From the NCBI RefSeq assembly GCF_013277415.1, contig NZ_VMMX01000003.1, forward strand, positions 239,413 to 303,412: a DNA stretch of 64,000 nt, given 5' to 3'. Positions 8,381-17,028 of this stretch are shown piece after piece. Position 1 is the first letter of the stretch, and each line of letters starts with the position of its first letter. The translations under genes and the position numbers were made by a program. The notes beneath the pieces are model-generated. The model ran no database searches, was not told where the DNA came from, and saw only the letters and a list, made by a program, of their open reading frames with translations. The DNA is from Streptococcus sp. 68. GTDB lineage: Bacteria > Bacillota > Bacilli > Lactobacillales > Streptococcaceae.

Positions 8381-10801
8381 CTATTTGTTACTTTCATCTT
8401 TACGTTTAGTAAACACAAAGAATGATGCTAAAGTTGTTAATAACCCAACCACAGTCATACTCATGTCCGACGCACTCCCCGTACGTGGCAATGTTGGTTT
8501 TTCCTCTTTTGGTGGCTCAACTAGTTTCGTTGGTATCACCTCTTTTGGTGGCTCAACCGGTTCTGTTGGTTTCTCCACTTTTGGCGGTTCCACTGGTTTT
8601 ACTGGTTTCTCCACTTTTGGTGGTTCAACTGGTTTTACTGGTTTCTCCACTTTTGGTGGCTCCACTGGTCTCGTTGGTGGCGTTGGTGGCGTTGGTTCTT
8701 TCAAGTCAGGCTTAACCGGTGGGGTTGGAGCTTTTGGTTCTTTCAAGTCAGGTTTCACTGGTTTTTCTTTATCGAACTTGTTTGGTTCTTTTGGAGCAAC
8801 TCCTAATGGTGTTGGTTCTTTAAGTTCTGGTTGTTTTGGTTCAACTGGTTTCGTTGGTGGCGTTGGTTTTGGTGTTTCAACCAATTCTAGTTTCGGTTTC
8901 ACATCAATATATTCGTCAACGATAGCCGTGTTGATTCCGAATAATTGAGTGAATGGGACGGTTGCACCAAATTCCAAATAGAAGCCATCTTCTGTCACTT
9001 TTATAACACCTGCACCTTTGTATTTGTAAGGTGATTCTTGGTTATCCCATACCGGGTTTCCACTGTTAATTTCATCTAATGTTTTATCGGCATAAAATCC
9101 ATCATCATGTTTATAGACAAAAGATTCATTCAATTTGATAAATGAAGCATTATGAATAGCATACACAATTTCACGATAGGTACTAGGCCATGTATTCACA
9201 TTGGATCCATATTTGTTAGTCATATAATCTTTGACTTTTTTGAAACCATCTTTTTTGTACTCTTCTTCATCTTTTACGTATGCTGTTTTCAATTCTGCTT
9301 TTTTTGTATTCCACTCTTGACGTTTGGAAGGGTCACTCAATAATCCGCCGGGTTTTGATGCTGTTTCGAGGTCTACGTTATACAGTTTCTTAAATTCGTC
9401 ATTTAAGTATTCGTCATAAACTCCTGATTTCCCATAGAATTCCTTAAACATATCCTTATTGTCTGCGAAATAATACGAATTGTCACTATAACCATGCCAT
9501 CCTGTATTCATAGAACTCACTGCAAACATAACTGGTTTTTCTTTTGTTGGAATCACTTTCGTTCCATCTTCAAGATATAGAGTTGGTTTCATACGAACTC
9601 TTGTACTATATCCATGTTTTCTGAAATCACCATAGATTGATACTGAAATAGTTGGATCGTAGGCAGGAGAAATTTGCATTGTATCAACAGAACTACCAGT
9701 CTCTAAGACAGTGTATTCATAATCAATACGTGTGACTTTTTTCTTATCGTATGTGGTGTTCTCTAAGTTTGTGTAAGTCACGGTAAACGGTCTATCTTTT
9801 TTGGCAATGACAGGATATGTGGTGATATGTGGGTCTTTGCCGTATTCTCGATAACCTGTTACTGTTTCATCCCATCGTTTGATGATCTTATCTGTCAAAT
9901 TATTTTTTGCTAATGCTTCATCTGATAATTGGTCGCTACTCAACTTTTTATGATTTAGTTTCCAAAAACTTCCGTCTTTCTGAGTATATTTCAACATTGC
10001 TAAAGCACCAGTATCACCAGTATCTTTAACTTCTATGCTGATTTTAGCATTTGGTTCTTTAACGAAAATCAAATAGTTTTTTTCTTCGCTTGCAAAACGA
10101 CCTGGTTTCTTCGATTCTTCTTCGAATTTTTTCAATTTTTCGTTATATTCTGCTCTACGTTTATCGTTTTCAATTTTATCAGCAGCTTCATTAGATTTAA
10201 CTTGTTTATTGTATTCTGCAAGTTTTGTATTGTATGTTGCGAGTTTAACGTCATAATCAGCTTTGGCCATATTATAGTCAGTTTGAGCTTTATCATAGGC
10301 CGCTTTATCTTTTTCATATTGTGCTTTTTTAGCATCCCACTCAGCTTTAAGTTTTTCGTATTCAGCTTTTACCTTGTCCGCCTCAGCTTTTTGTTTATTG
10401 TATTCTGCAAGGTCACTTTCGTATTTTGTCACTGTTTCTTTGTTTGCAGCTAACGCTTTGTCATATTCAGCTTTTGCTTTTTCATAGGCTGCTTTATCAG
10501 CTTCATATTTGGTAGTAAGTTCTTTATTTGCTAAAACAGCTCTATCGTATTCAGCCTTATCTGCTTCATATTTAGCCACACTTTCATTGTAGGCTTTAAG
10601 TTCTGCTTCATATGCTTTCTTATCTAATTCATATTTTGTTGTTTCTGCCTTATACGTAGTTAAATCCTTGCCATAACTATCAGACTCGTTTTGTTGAATG
10701 TTTGAAGATTGGTCAGAGGCTTCAACTGTATGTACCCCAAATAAGATAGCAGAAGTTAAGCATGCGCTTGCTAATCCAAATTTTACTGAGTTTTTGTTCA
10801 T
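8381..10801 (-). CDS. LPXTG-anchored surface adhesin, GbpC/antigen I/II V-domain type
   Basis: An 806-residue cell-wall protein. Signal peptide residues 1-29 (hydrophobic, ending VEA-S). Alanine-rich heptad region about 50-225 with repeated YEADKAAYEKAKAEYDK-like units (an antigen I/II A-region stalk). GbpC/Spa-type V domain about 235-640 (TVTYTNLENTTYDKKKV, then YKYKGAGVIKV). Proline-rich region about 650-765 with 12-residue VEPPKVEKPVKP repeats. Sorting signal LPRTG (771-775), hydrophobic segment and basic tail, the substrate of SrtA at 16285. The C-terminal domains of full-length antigen I/II (about 1500 residues) are absent, so the layout resembles GbpC with long stalks. The start could also be GTG at 10810, but the ATG has better GAGTGAG spacing. 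Ligand unknown. Confidence 0.9.
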   Translation of the reverse strand: MNKNSVKFGLASACLTSAILFGVHTVEASDQSSNIQQNESDSYGKDLTTYKAETTKYELDKKAYEAELKAYNESVAKYEADKAEYDRAVLANKELTTKYEADKAAYEKAKAEYDKALAANKETVTKYESDLAEYNKQKAEADKVKAEYEKLKAEWDAKKAQYEKDKAAYDKAQTDYNMAKADYDVKLATYNTKLAEYNKQVKSNEAADKIENDKRRAEYNEKLKKFEEESKKPGRFASEEKNYLIFVKEPNAKISIEVKDTGDTGALAMLKYTQKDGSFWKLNHKKLSSDQLSDEALAKNNLTDKIIKRWDETVTGYREYGKDPHITTYPVIAKKDRPFTVTYTNLENTTYDKKKVTRIDYEYTVLETGSSVDTMQISPAYDPTISVSIYGDFRKHGYSTRVRMKPTLYLEDGTKVIPTKEKPVMFAVSSMNTGWHGYSDNSYYFADNKDMFKEFYGKSGVYDEYLNDEFKKLYNVDLETASKPGGLLSDPSKRQEWNTKKAELKTAYVKDEEEYKKDGFKKVKDYMTNKYGSNVNTWPSTYREIVYAIHNASFIKLNESFVYKHDDGFYADKTLDEINSGNPVWDNQESPYKYKGAGVIKVTEDGFYLEFGATVPFTQLFGINTAIVDEYIDVKPKLELVETPKPTPPTKPVEPKQPELKEPTPLGVAPKEPNKFDKEKPVKPDLKEPKAPTPPVKPDLKEPTPPTPPTRPVEPPKVEKPVKPVEPPKVEKPVKPVEPPKVEKPTEPVEPPKEVIPTKLVEPPKEEKPTLPRTGSASDMSMTVVGLLTTLASFFVFTKRKDESNK
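8511..8690 (-). repeat. Five tandem 36-bp units coding the proline-rich stalk
   Basis: Units start at 8511, 8547, 8583, 8619 and 8655, each beginning GGTGG or GGCGG plus TTC/CTC on the plus strand and coding a 12-residue block of the type VEPPKVEKPVKP. The middle units are nearly identical, so copy number is likely to vary between strains. Confidence 0.85.
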
Positions 10802-10911
10802 ATTACTCACTCTTTCTTAGAACGATTTAGAGAAAACTTAGTTTCTTTTGATTATTTATTTTCCAAACTTAATACATATACAATAAATTTACTTAAATCT
10901 AATTCATCTGT

Positions 10912-11550
10912 TTATTTGCTGTTTCGAGCTTCTTCCAAAATCTTGGAAATTTTGGTTGTCAAAAGATCGATAGCCACTGTATTGCTGACCCCTTCAGGAA
11001 TGACAATATCAGCATAACGCTTGGTTGGCTCGATAAACTGGTGGTACATTGGTTTAACCACACCTAGATACTGGTCAATAACGCTATCAAGACTACGGCC
11101 ACGTTCTTCCATATCGCGCTTGATACGACGAATAATGCGCACATCATCATCCGTATCCACAAAAATCTTTATATCCATCAAATCGCGTAGGCGCTTGTCT
11201 TCCAAGACCAAAATCCCCTCAACGATAAAGACATCTTGAGGCTCCTGACGATAGGTCTTGCTGCTTCGTGTATGCTCTGTATAGTCATAAGTCGGAATGT
11301 CCACCGGACGCCCTGCCAACAATTCCTTAATCTGCTCAATCATCAAGTCTGTATCAAAGGCAAAAGGATGGTCGTAGTTGGTTTTGACACGCTCTTCAAA
11401 GGTCAAATGAGACTGATCCTTATAGTATGAATCATGCTCAATCATGGAAATCTTTTCATCAGGAAAATGCGATAAAATGGCTCTTGAAACACTGGTCTTA
11501 CCACCACCAGAACCACCTGTCACTCCGATAATGATTGGTCTATTTTGCAT
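10912..11550 (-). CDS. udk: Uridine kinase
   Basis: Phosphorylates uridine and cytidine to UMP and CMP in pyrimidine salvage. The 212-residue protein has the P-loop [17 protein letters not shown] (residues 9-25), [12 protein letters not shown], the nucleoside-binding YDHPFAFD block, and [17 protein letters not shown] with [11 protein letters not shown]. Normal length. The ATG at 11550 has an ideal CGGAGGATAGC leader. A TGATAGAAT extended -10 lies about 30 nt further upstream, so udk is probably its own transcript. It is separated from the adhesin by 110 bp. Confidence 0.96.
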   Translation of the reverse strand: MQNRPIIIGVTGGSGGGKTSVSRAILSHFPDEKISMIEHDSYYKDQSHLTFEERVKTNYDHPFAFDTDLMIEQIKELLAGRPVDIPTYDYTEHTRSSKTYRQEPQDVFIVEGILVLEDKRLRDLMDIKIFVDTDDDVRIIRRIKRDMEERGRSLDSVIDQYLGVVKPMYHQFIEPTKRYADIVIPEGVSNTVAIDLLTTKISKILEEARNSK

Positions 11551-11661
11551 GCTATCCTCCGTTTTTTTATCCGTCGTCTATTCTATCACATTTTTTGCAA
11601 AATTTATAGTCTGATTTGGATAGATTATAGGTAACAATCCTAATACTTACACCAAACTAGA

Positions 11662-12540
11662 CTAGCTAAAAACCTTCCTTGGCTTATAGAGATTGTCCCT
11701 TTTTTCTAAAATAGCTAGCAATTGATTGCCTTCAAAGGCAGCCAGTTCTTGTTTTGTTTGTTCGAGTTCGATAAAACGACCAAAGCGCACTTCTGTAGCC
11801 TCTTCTGGACTTAGGAAAACTTTGACGAGGTCCCCTGTCCCAATCTCTATAGGATGGAGAAAGTCCAATTGGTCAGCCTCCACTTTTGTAGCAATTTCTT
11901 CCAAGGTAAGAGCATCTTCTAGTTGCAAACCAGCTGCACTAGTACGTGTTAGGTGTGACATATGAGCCGCATAACCAAGATTTTCACCCAAATCAACTGA
12001 CAAGGTACGGATGTAAGTCCCTTTACTGCATTTCACACGAAAAGTGAATCGTGCGAGGTGATCCTCATAAGAAATCGGACTTGTTCGCTCAAATTGATAA
12101 ATGGTCACCTGACGTTCTGGACGCTCTACTTCCTGACCAGCACGCGCATACTCATAGAGCTTGCGACCATTGACCTTAACCGCAGAGTACATAGGCGGAA
12201 TCTGTTTAATAGGCCCAAGCAAGCTAGCAATTACTTCATCAACAAGCTTTTCATCCAATTGCGATAAAACAGGTGTCTCTGCGACCACTTCCCCACTGGC
12301 ATCCTCAGTCGTCGTTGAATAACCAAGAGTGATTTCACCCTCATAGACCTTGCCCTCATCCTGCATAAACTCGACCATGCGTGTCGCCTTGCCAACCGCA
12401 ATGGGCAAAACACCCACCACATCCGGATCCAAGGTCCCACCATGACCAATTTTCTTGGTTCCCAAAATCTTGCGCAGTTTAAAAACCGCATCATGCGAGG
12501 TCATCCCCGCTTCTTTTTTTAAGTTGATAATACCGTTCAT
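11662..12540 (-). CDS. truB: tRNA pseudouridine(55) synthase
   Basis: Isomerises U55 in the T-loop of tRNAs. The 292-residue protein begins [17 protein letters not shown] and contains the catalytic-aspartate motif [19 protein letters not shown] (Asp near residue 39), [12 protein letters not shown] and the [11 protein letters not shown]-type motif ([16 protein letters not shown]), plus a C-terminal PUA-like part. I chose ATG 12540 because homologues begin MNGIINL. A GTG at 12555 overlaps the DUF2130 stop (GTGA) and has AAAGGGGA in front, so a 5-residue longer form is possible. Confidence 0.95.
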   Translation of the reverse strand: MNGIINLKKEAGMTSHDAVFKLRKILGTKKIGHGGTLDPDVVGVLPIAVGKATRMVEFMQDEGKVYEGEITLGYSTTTEDASGEVVAETPVLSQLDEKLVDEVIASLLGPIKQIPPMYSAVKVNGRKLYEYARAGQEVERPERQVTIYQFERTSPISYEDHLARFTFRVKCSKGTYIRTLSVDLGENLGYAAHMSHLTRTSAAGLQLEDALTLEEIATKVEADQLDFLHPIEIGTGDLVKVFLSPEEATEVRFGRFIELEQTKQELAAFEGNQLLAILEKRDNLYKPRKVFS

Positions 12541-12551
12541 ATATTTCTTTC

Positions 12552-13826
12552 TCACTCCCCTTTCAGAGATTCAAACTTAGCTTTCATAGTTGGATTTTTA
12601 CGGGTCAATTTTTTGACGGAAACATCTTCCAATTTGTTGTTTGCAAGGCGAAGTTGGTTTTCAGATGTGGTTAGGAATTTCTTGACCTCTTCCATGCGTT
12701 TGATGGCCTTGTCAATTTCATCGATAGCTTTGCCAAAGTTAGTCGAAGCTGAGTTATAGTTCTTAGCAAAGGCTAGTTTAAAGGCATCTAAGTCTTCTTC
12801 AAAATGCGTAATGTCAATATTTTGCTCACGCACCAAGGCCAGCTCCTGCTTGTATTTTAGGGAATTTAGCGCCGCATTACGTAAGAGCCCAATCAACTGG
12901 ATAAAGAATTGAGGACGAACCACATACATCTTTTCATACTCGTGGCTGACGTCAACAATCCCTGTGTTAAAGTAATCATTATCGGCTTCAAGCATGGTTA
13001 CCAAAACCGCATATTCACAGTTCTTCTCCCGACGGTCCTTGTCCAATTCCTTGTAAAAATCTGCATTCTTGTGCTTCTTCTCTGTTCCGTCAGCTTCATT
13101 TTTCATTTCAAACATGATGGAAATGATTTCAACACCATTTTCATCACTCTCGCGGAAGATAAAGTCCCCCTTAGACCCACGCGCTGAAACCTTGTTATCC
13201 TTCTCAAAGTAGGCATTTGGAAAGGCAAAACTGCGGACCTTATTAAACTCACTTTCCGCATACTGTTCCAGACTTTCCCCAATCGCTTTTGTGGATTGTT
13301 GAGCCTTGAAATTCTTGTAAAATTCGACTTGTTCACTAGCTGCCTTGAGCTGGGCTTCGTAGTTTTGCTTAACAGAAGCAAGAGAAAGCTCGTTTTCCTT
13401 TTCTTGCAGTAGGAGCTGATTTTTAACCTGGTCTCGTTCTTTTTCTAGGTCAGAGAGGGTCTTCTGTAGTTGATTTTCATGTTCCAAACGCAAGGTGGCC
13501 AATTGGTTTTCCAAGGCCTGTACTTCCTTGTCCTTAGCCAAGAGAGCCTGATTGCTTGTCTGTTCAACCTCTTTCTTGGCCAATTCTTTTTCTGTATCAA
13601 AGTTTTGGATTTGATTCTGCAATTGAGCAATTTCTTTGTCTTTTTGATCCAGTTTAGACTGTTGTTCATTCATGGCCTTTTGCTCAGCCAAGGCCAGTTC
13701 CTGCTTCATGCGATCGTGCAATTCCTTATTAAACTCTGCTGTTCTCACTTGGGACAAAAGTTCAGCATACTGACTTTCATTTACTGTAAAGACTTCCCCA
13801 CAGTTGGGACATTTGATTTCGTTCAT
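12552..13826 (-). CDS. DUF2130 domain protein with coiled coil
   Basis: A 424-residue protein with an N-terminal zinc-ribbon-like start ([14 protein letters not shown]), a long charged coiled coil (about 40-180), and a C-terminal DUF2130 domain ([53 protein letters not shown]). The D...E-x-K arrangement in the domain resembles PD-(D/E)XK nuclease folds, which is inference. Function is unknown. It is co-oriented with truB, and its stop overlaps the possible truB GTG. A TGATATAAT promoter and GAAAGAGG ribosome site precede it. Confidence 0.85.
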   Translation of the reverse strand: MNEIKCPNCGEVFTVNESQYAELLSQVRTAEFNKELHDRMKQELALAEQKAMNEQQSKLDQKDKEIAQLQNQIQNFDTEKELAKKEVEQTSNQALLAKDKEVQALENQLATLRLEHENQLQKTLSDLEKERDQVKNQLLLQEKENELSLASVKQNYEAQLKAASEQVEFYKNFKAQQSTKAIGESLEQYAESEFNKVRSFAFPNAYFEKDNKVSARGSKGDFIFRESDENGVEIISIMFEMKNEADGTEKKHKNADFYKELDKDRREKNCEYAVLVTMLEADNDYFNTGIVDVSHEYEKMYVVRPQFFIQLIGLLRNAALNSLKYKQELALVREQNIDITHFEEDLDAFKLAFAKNYNSASTNFGKAIDEIDKAIKRMEEVKKFLTTSENQLRLANNKLEDVSVKKLTRKNPTMKAKFESLKGE

Positions 13827-13855
13827 ATCGTTCCTCTTTCTAGACTTCTGTAACC

Positions 13856-13864
13856 ATTATATCA
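13856..13864 (-). promoter_or_regulatory. Extended -10 promoter of DUF2130-truB
   Basis: The minus strand reads TGATATAAT, 30 bp before the start codon, with transcription expected about 23 nt before the ATG. Confidence 0.6.
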
Positions 13865-13882
13865 TGCCTGAGGGAAAATCAA

Positions 13883-13908
13883 AAACAGTGAGTCGAAACC
13901 CACTGTTT
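13883..13908 (-). terminator. Terminator after metY
   Basis: An 11-bp stem (AAACAGTG plus three inner pairs) closed by a TTCG tetraloop, followed on the minus strand by TTTTTGATTTTC. It is 14 nt after the metY stop. Confidence 0.85.
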
Positions 13909-13921
13909 ATCTTCTTTTTCT

Positions 13922-15202
13922 TTAAATTTCTTCCAAGGCCAAGCGCAAATCTTCGATCAAATCCTCTACATTTTCAAGTCCGATCGACAAGCGGATTTGG
14001 TTTGGTGTGACTCCTGCTGCTTCGAGGTCTTTTTCTGACAATTGACCGTGAGTGGTTGTTGCTGGATGGACAACAAGTGATTTGGCATCTGCCACATTTG
14101 CTAGGTCAGAAAAGATTTCTAAATGATCAATTACCTTGCGTGCTTCTGCCTCCCCACCTTTGACATGGAAGGTAAAGATGGAGCCCACACCTTTTGGCAA
14201 GTATTTCTCAGCCAAGGCATGATAAGGACTATCTGCAAGTTTTGGATAATTTACCTTTTCTACCTTAGGATGGTTGACAAGAAAATCAACAATTTTCTCA
14301 GCATTTTGAACATGGCGTTCCACACGAAGTGAAAGGGTTTCAAGTCCTTGTAGCAAGAGGAAAGCATTGAACGGTGACAAGGCTGCACCTGTATCACGAA
14401 GCAATTGAACACGAACAGCGATAATAAAGGCTGCTGCACCGACATCACGAGTATAGCTCAAGTTATGATAGCTTGGGTCTTCCTCAACAAATTGAGGAAA
14501 TTTACCTGAAGCCGCCCAGTCAAAACGACCACTATCAACGATCACTCCTCCAATAGTCGTACCATGCCCACCGATAAACTTAGTCGCAGAGTGAATGGCA
14601 ATATCTACACCGTGAGAAAAAACGTTAATCAAATAAGGTGTAGCAAAAGTATTGTCAGAAACAAGTGGAATCTGATACTTATGAGCAATCTCAGCCAATT
14701 TTTCCAAGTCAGGAATATTAATCAAGGGATTACCCAAGGTTTCAATCAAGATAAGCTTAGTATTGTCTTTGATAGCTGCTTCTACTTCCTCCAAGTTATC
14801 CACATCTACAAATGTTGTTGTGATCCCATAACGAGGAAGGGTTTCTTTCAAGAGATTGAAGGTTCCACCATAAATGGTTGAAGCTGCTACTACATGATCA
14901 CCAGCATGTGCAAGAGCCAAAATCGTATAAGTAACCGCGGCCATACCTGATGCTGTTGCAAGAGCTCCGACACCACCTTCAAGAGCAGCAATTCTTTCTT
15001 CAAAGGCAGCTGTTGTAGGGTTGGTGATGCGAGTATAAATGTTCCCTGGTTTTCTCAAGGCAAACAAATCGGCACCTTCCTGCGTGTCATCAAAAACAAA
15101 GGATGTTGTTTGATAAATCGGCACTGCACGAGACTTAGTAGCTGGATCCACAACTTGACCAGCATGTAGTTGTAGAGTTTCAAATTTAAAATCACGAGTC
15201 AT
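13922..15202 (-). CDS. metY: O-acetylhomoserine sulfhydrylase (aminocarboxypropyltransferase)
   Basis: A PLP enzyme of the Cys/Met metabolism family that makes homocysteine from O-acetylhomoserine and sulfide (sometimes named cysD). 426 residues: FETLQLHAGQ at the N-terminus, YTRITNPTTAAFEERIAALE, GSGMA-like ATASGMAAVTY, and the PLP lysine in HSATKFIGGHGTTIGG. The C-terminal DLIEDLRLAL is typical. I chose ATG 15202 (GGAGG leader); an upstream ATG at 15235 would lie upstream of the predicted transcription start. The gene stands alone between its own promoter and terminator, next to a MET-box-like site. Confidence 0.94.
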   Translation of the reverse strand: MTRDFKFETLQLHAGQVVDPATKSRAVPIYQTTSFVFDDTQEGADLFALRKPGNIYTRITNPTTAAFEERIAALEGGVGALATASGMAAVTYTILALAHAGDHVVAASTIYGGTFNLLKETLPRYGITTTFVDVDNLEEVEAAIKDNTKLILIETLGNPLINIPDLEKLAEIAHKYQIPLVSDNTFATPYLINVFSHGVDIAIHSATKFIGGHGTTIGGVIVDSGRFDWAASGKFPQFVEEDPSYHNLSYTRDVGAAAFIIAVRVQLLRDTGAALSPFNAFLLLQGLETLSLRVERHVQNAEKIVDFLVNHPKVEKVNYPKLADSPYHALAEKYLPKGVGSIFTFHVKGGEAEARKVIDHLEIFSDLANVADAKSLVVHPATTTHGQLSEKDLEAAGVTPNQIRLSIGLENVEDLIEDLRLALEEI

Positions 15203-15233
15203 AAAACGACCTCCAAATAGTTTGATTAAGGAC

Positions 15234-15262
15234 ATTGTAGCACCTTAAGTTATAGTTTACAA
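15234..15262 (-). promoter_or_regulatory. Predicted promoter of metY
   Basis: The minus strand reads TTGTAA, a 17-bp spacer, and TACAAT, with TGC in front of the -10. This places the start near 15227 and supports the ATG at 15202. Confidence 0.7.
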
Positions 15263-15267
15263 ATATC
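15251..15267. promoter_or_regulatory. Degenerate MET-box-like site before metY
   Basis: The plus strand reads TATAGTTTACAAATATC and matches 13 of 17 positions of the streptococcal MtaR/MetR MET-box TATAGTTTSAAACTATA (consensus from memory). It overlaps the -35 of metY. Flanking TATCA/TGATA half-sites at about 15265-15290 face outward. Confidence 0.35.
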
Positions 15268-15317
15268 AGTTTTCTATATTTTGATATAAGAAATAGCTAT
15301 TACCTTATTTTGAAAAT

Positions 15318-15342
15318 GAAAAAAGCACGAATCAATCGTGCT
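15318..15342 (-). terminator. Terminator after the FNT gene
   Basis: The minus strand has AGCACGA, a 5-nt loop and TCGTGCT followed by TTTTTTC, starting 8 nt after the stop codon. Confidence 0.85.
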
Positions 15343-15349
15343 CATTTTC

Positions 15350-16147
15350 TTAATCTACATAAGTATCTTCGTTTTTATTGAGGAAGGCATATGGAAGACC
15401 CATCAAGAGGCCTCCTCCGATAAAGTTTCCGATGAAGGTTACTCCCCAGTGACGAAGCATATTTCCAACACCGAAGTTGGTAATTGAATCAGCAGCAACA
15501 CTGAATTTCACAATCGCGAAAGAAGCAAAGTTCGCCGCAATGTGCTCGTTTGTTAAGAATACAAACATGTAAATAGCTGACAACACAAGCCAAAGTTTGG
15601 CACCACCATCTTTGACCAAAACAAATGAAAGAATCGCAATATTTACGAAAATATTTGCCAAAATCGCCTCAAGCAAGATTAATTCATTTGAACGGCCTAA
15701 CTTCATCTCAACAACCCCTGAGATGAAACTATCGTGTGTCAGATGTGCATAAGCTGCTGAGTGGGCAAAGCCCCAACCTGCTATCAAAGCCCCGATAAGG
15801 TTGAACAAGGTACAGTAAAGTAAAATCTCAGCTGTTTTTCTCCAAGAGATTTTTTTCAAGAAACTACCTGCAGTCAAGAACATCATGTTTGATGTTACCA
15901 ACTCGGCATTCAAGAAAACAATGTAGGCCAATCCCCAAGCAAAGACAAATGGAAAGAGGAAGCGTCCACTACCTGGTGCAATTTTATTAATCAAGTCAGC
16001 CCCAACTGCACCAGCAGCTGTACTGAAGGTTAAAAATGCACCTGCGAACATAGAACGAATCGCATACTTAAATTTGCTTTGACTATAAAGACTTTCCTTC
16101 TTCTTGCAAGCAAATTCAATCTTTGAGATAAATTCTGAAGAAACCAT
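15350..16147 (-). CDS. Formate/nitrite transporter (FNT) family channel
   Basis: A 265-residue integral membrane protein with about six transmembrane helices. FNT features seen are AGAFLTFSTAAGAVG after helix 1, LNAELVTSNMMF (family motif around the broken helix), NLIGALIAGWGF, and NEHIAANFASFAIVKFS holding the central histidine gate. FNT pentamers pass formate, nitrite or hydrosulfide. In a homofermentative streptococcus with fhs in this window, formate is most likely (inference). Located as in pneumococcus, between metY and srtA, under its own promoter. Confidence 0.9.
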   Translation of the reverse strand: MVSSEFISKIEFACKKKESLYSQSKFKYAIRSMFAGAFLTFSTAAGAVGADLINKIAPGSGRFLFPFVFAWGLAYIVFLNAELVTSNMMFLTAGSFLKKISWRKTAEILLYCTLFNLIGALIAGWGFAHSAAYAHLTHDSFISGVVEMKLGRSNELILLEAILANIFVNIAILSFVLVKDGGAKLWLVLSAIYMFVFLTNEHIAANFASFAIVKFSVAADSITNFGVGNMLRHWGVTFIGNFIGGGLLMGLPYAFLNKNEDTYVD

Positions 16148-16175
16148 AATAAACTCCTAAATCTTTTTTATTGAT

Positions 16176-16184
16176 AATTATATC
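16176..16184 (-). promoter_or_regulatory. Extended -10 promoter of the FNT gene
   Basis: The minus strand reads TGATATAAT, 29 bp upstream of the ATG, which has TTAGGAG as ribosome site. Confidence 0.6.
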
Positions 16185-16250
16185 ACAAACTTTAGATTTT
16201 AGGAAGCGTTTTCTGTATTTCATAAAAGTTTTTTTTATGAAAATCTTAAA

Positions 16251-16281
16251 AAATCAGTGAAATCCATGATTTCACTGATTT
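16251..16281 (-). terminator. Terminator after srtA
   Basis: A 13-bp perfect stem (AAATCAGTGAAAT with its complement) around a CCATG-type loop. The minus-strand tail is T-rich. It ends the gyrA-srtA transcript, starting 4 nt after the stop codon. Confidence 0.9.
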
Positions 16282-16284
16282 GTA

Positions 16285-17028
16285 TTAATAAAATTGTTTA
16301 TACGGTTGATTGAAAGCTGTTAGGATTTCATCAGATGTTTGTGAATAATCTTTTGTTTCTTTCAAATCACCTTTTACAATAATACGTTCTGTAGCAGCAA
16401 GGTCTTCACAGGTTACTAATGTAATCTCATCGACCCCATCTCTGTCATCAACTTCATCAACACGATCCGGTGTAACACGTTTGACTTCACGTATTTCATA
16501 AGTATAAACTTTATTTTTATCGGTTAGATAAATCTTCATACCATTTTTAGCGTTATCCAAAGGAGAAAATAACATTTTATTAGCATTATTGACACCAAAA
16601 ATATGATGACTAGCTAGACTATAATTTCCTTTCCCCATCACTTGATCGCGTTTCATCGTACCAGCACCATAGAAGAGATTGACATTATCAAGCCCTTTAA
16701 AAATTGGTAGATTCATTTCTAATTCAGGGACTGCAATTCCGCCGATAACTGGTAATTTTTGAGCATCCCATTGAGAAGCTAGAACCGCTTCAGAAGAGAT
16801 AGCATTGACAGAATCAAAATCAAAATTTCCTTCTGTATCCTGATTTTCTTCTATTTTTTCTTTTGATACCTGACTAACTTGGTACTTATTGGTATTCCAA
16901 ACTATGAAAATATCACGAATTTTAGCATTAAAAATCAAAGCAATTGATAGTAGTATCAGAAATCCTGCTAGAATATTTGTCAGTAGATTTTTTCGTTTGT
17001 TTTTCTTCTTATTATTTTTTTGAGACAT
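16285..17028 (-). CDS. srtA: Class A sortase
   Basis: A membrane-anchored cysteine transpeptidase that cuts LPXTG signals and joins surface proteins to lipid II. The 247-residue protein has a short basic N-terminus, one membrane anchor (about residues 14-35), catalytic His in LASHHIFGVN, catalytic Cys in TLVTCED and Arg in ERIIVKG. The ATG overlaps the gyrA stop by one base (TAATG), so the two are co-transcribed and probably coupled, as in pneumococcus. The adhesin at 8381 is a likely substrate. Confidence 0.95.
   Translation of the reverse strand: MSQKNNKKKNKRKNLLTNILAGFLILLSIALIFNAKIRDIFIVWNTNKYQVSQVSKEKIEENQDTEGNFDFDSVNAISSEAVLASQWDAQKLPVIGGIAVPELEMNLPIFKGLDNVNLFYGAGTMKRDQVMGKGNYSLASHHIFGVNNANKMLFSPLDNAKNGMKIYLTDKNKVYTYEIREVKRVTPDRVDEVDDRDGVDEITLVTCEDLAATERIIVKGDLKETKDYSQTSDEILTAFNQPYKQFY

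Noticed and set aside
8511-8690. Regular 36-bp periodicity that could suggest a CRISPR array
   Set aside because: Units are contiguous without unique spacers and encode an in-frame protein repeat.
8385-8948. A 187-residue glycine/serine-rich plus-strand frame opposite the adhesin
   Set aside because: It is the antisense of the proline-rich repeats (CCN codons read as GGN). No ribosome site, promoter or family resemblance.
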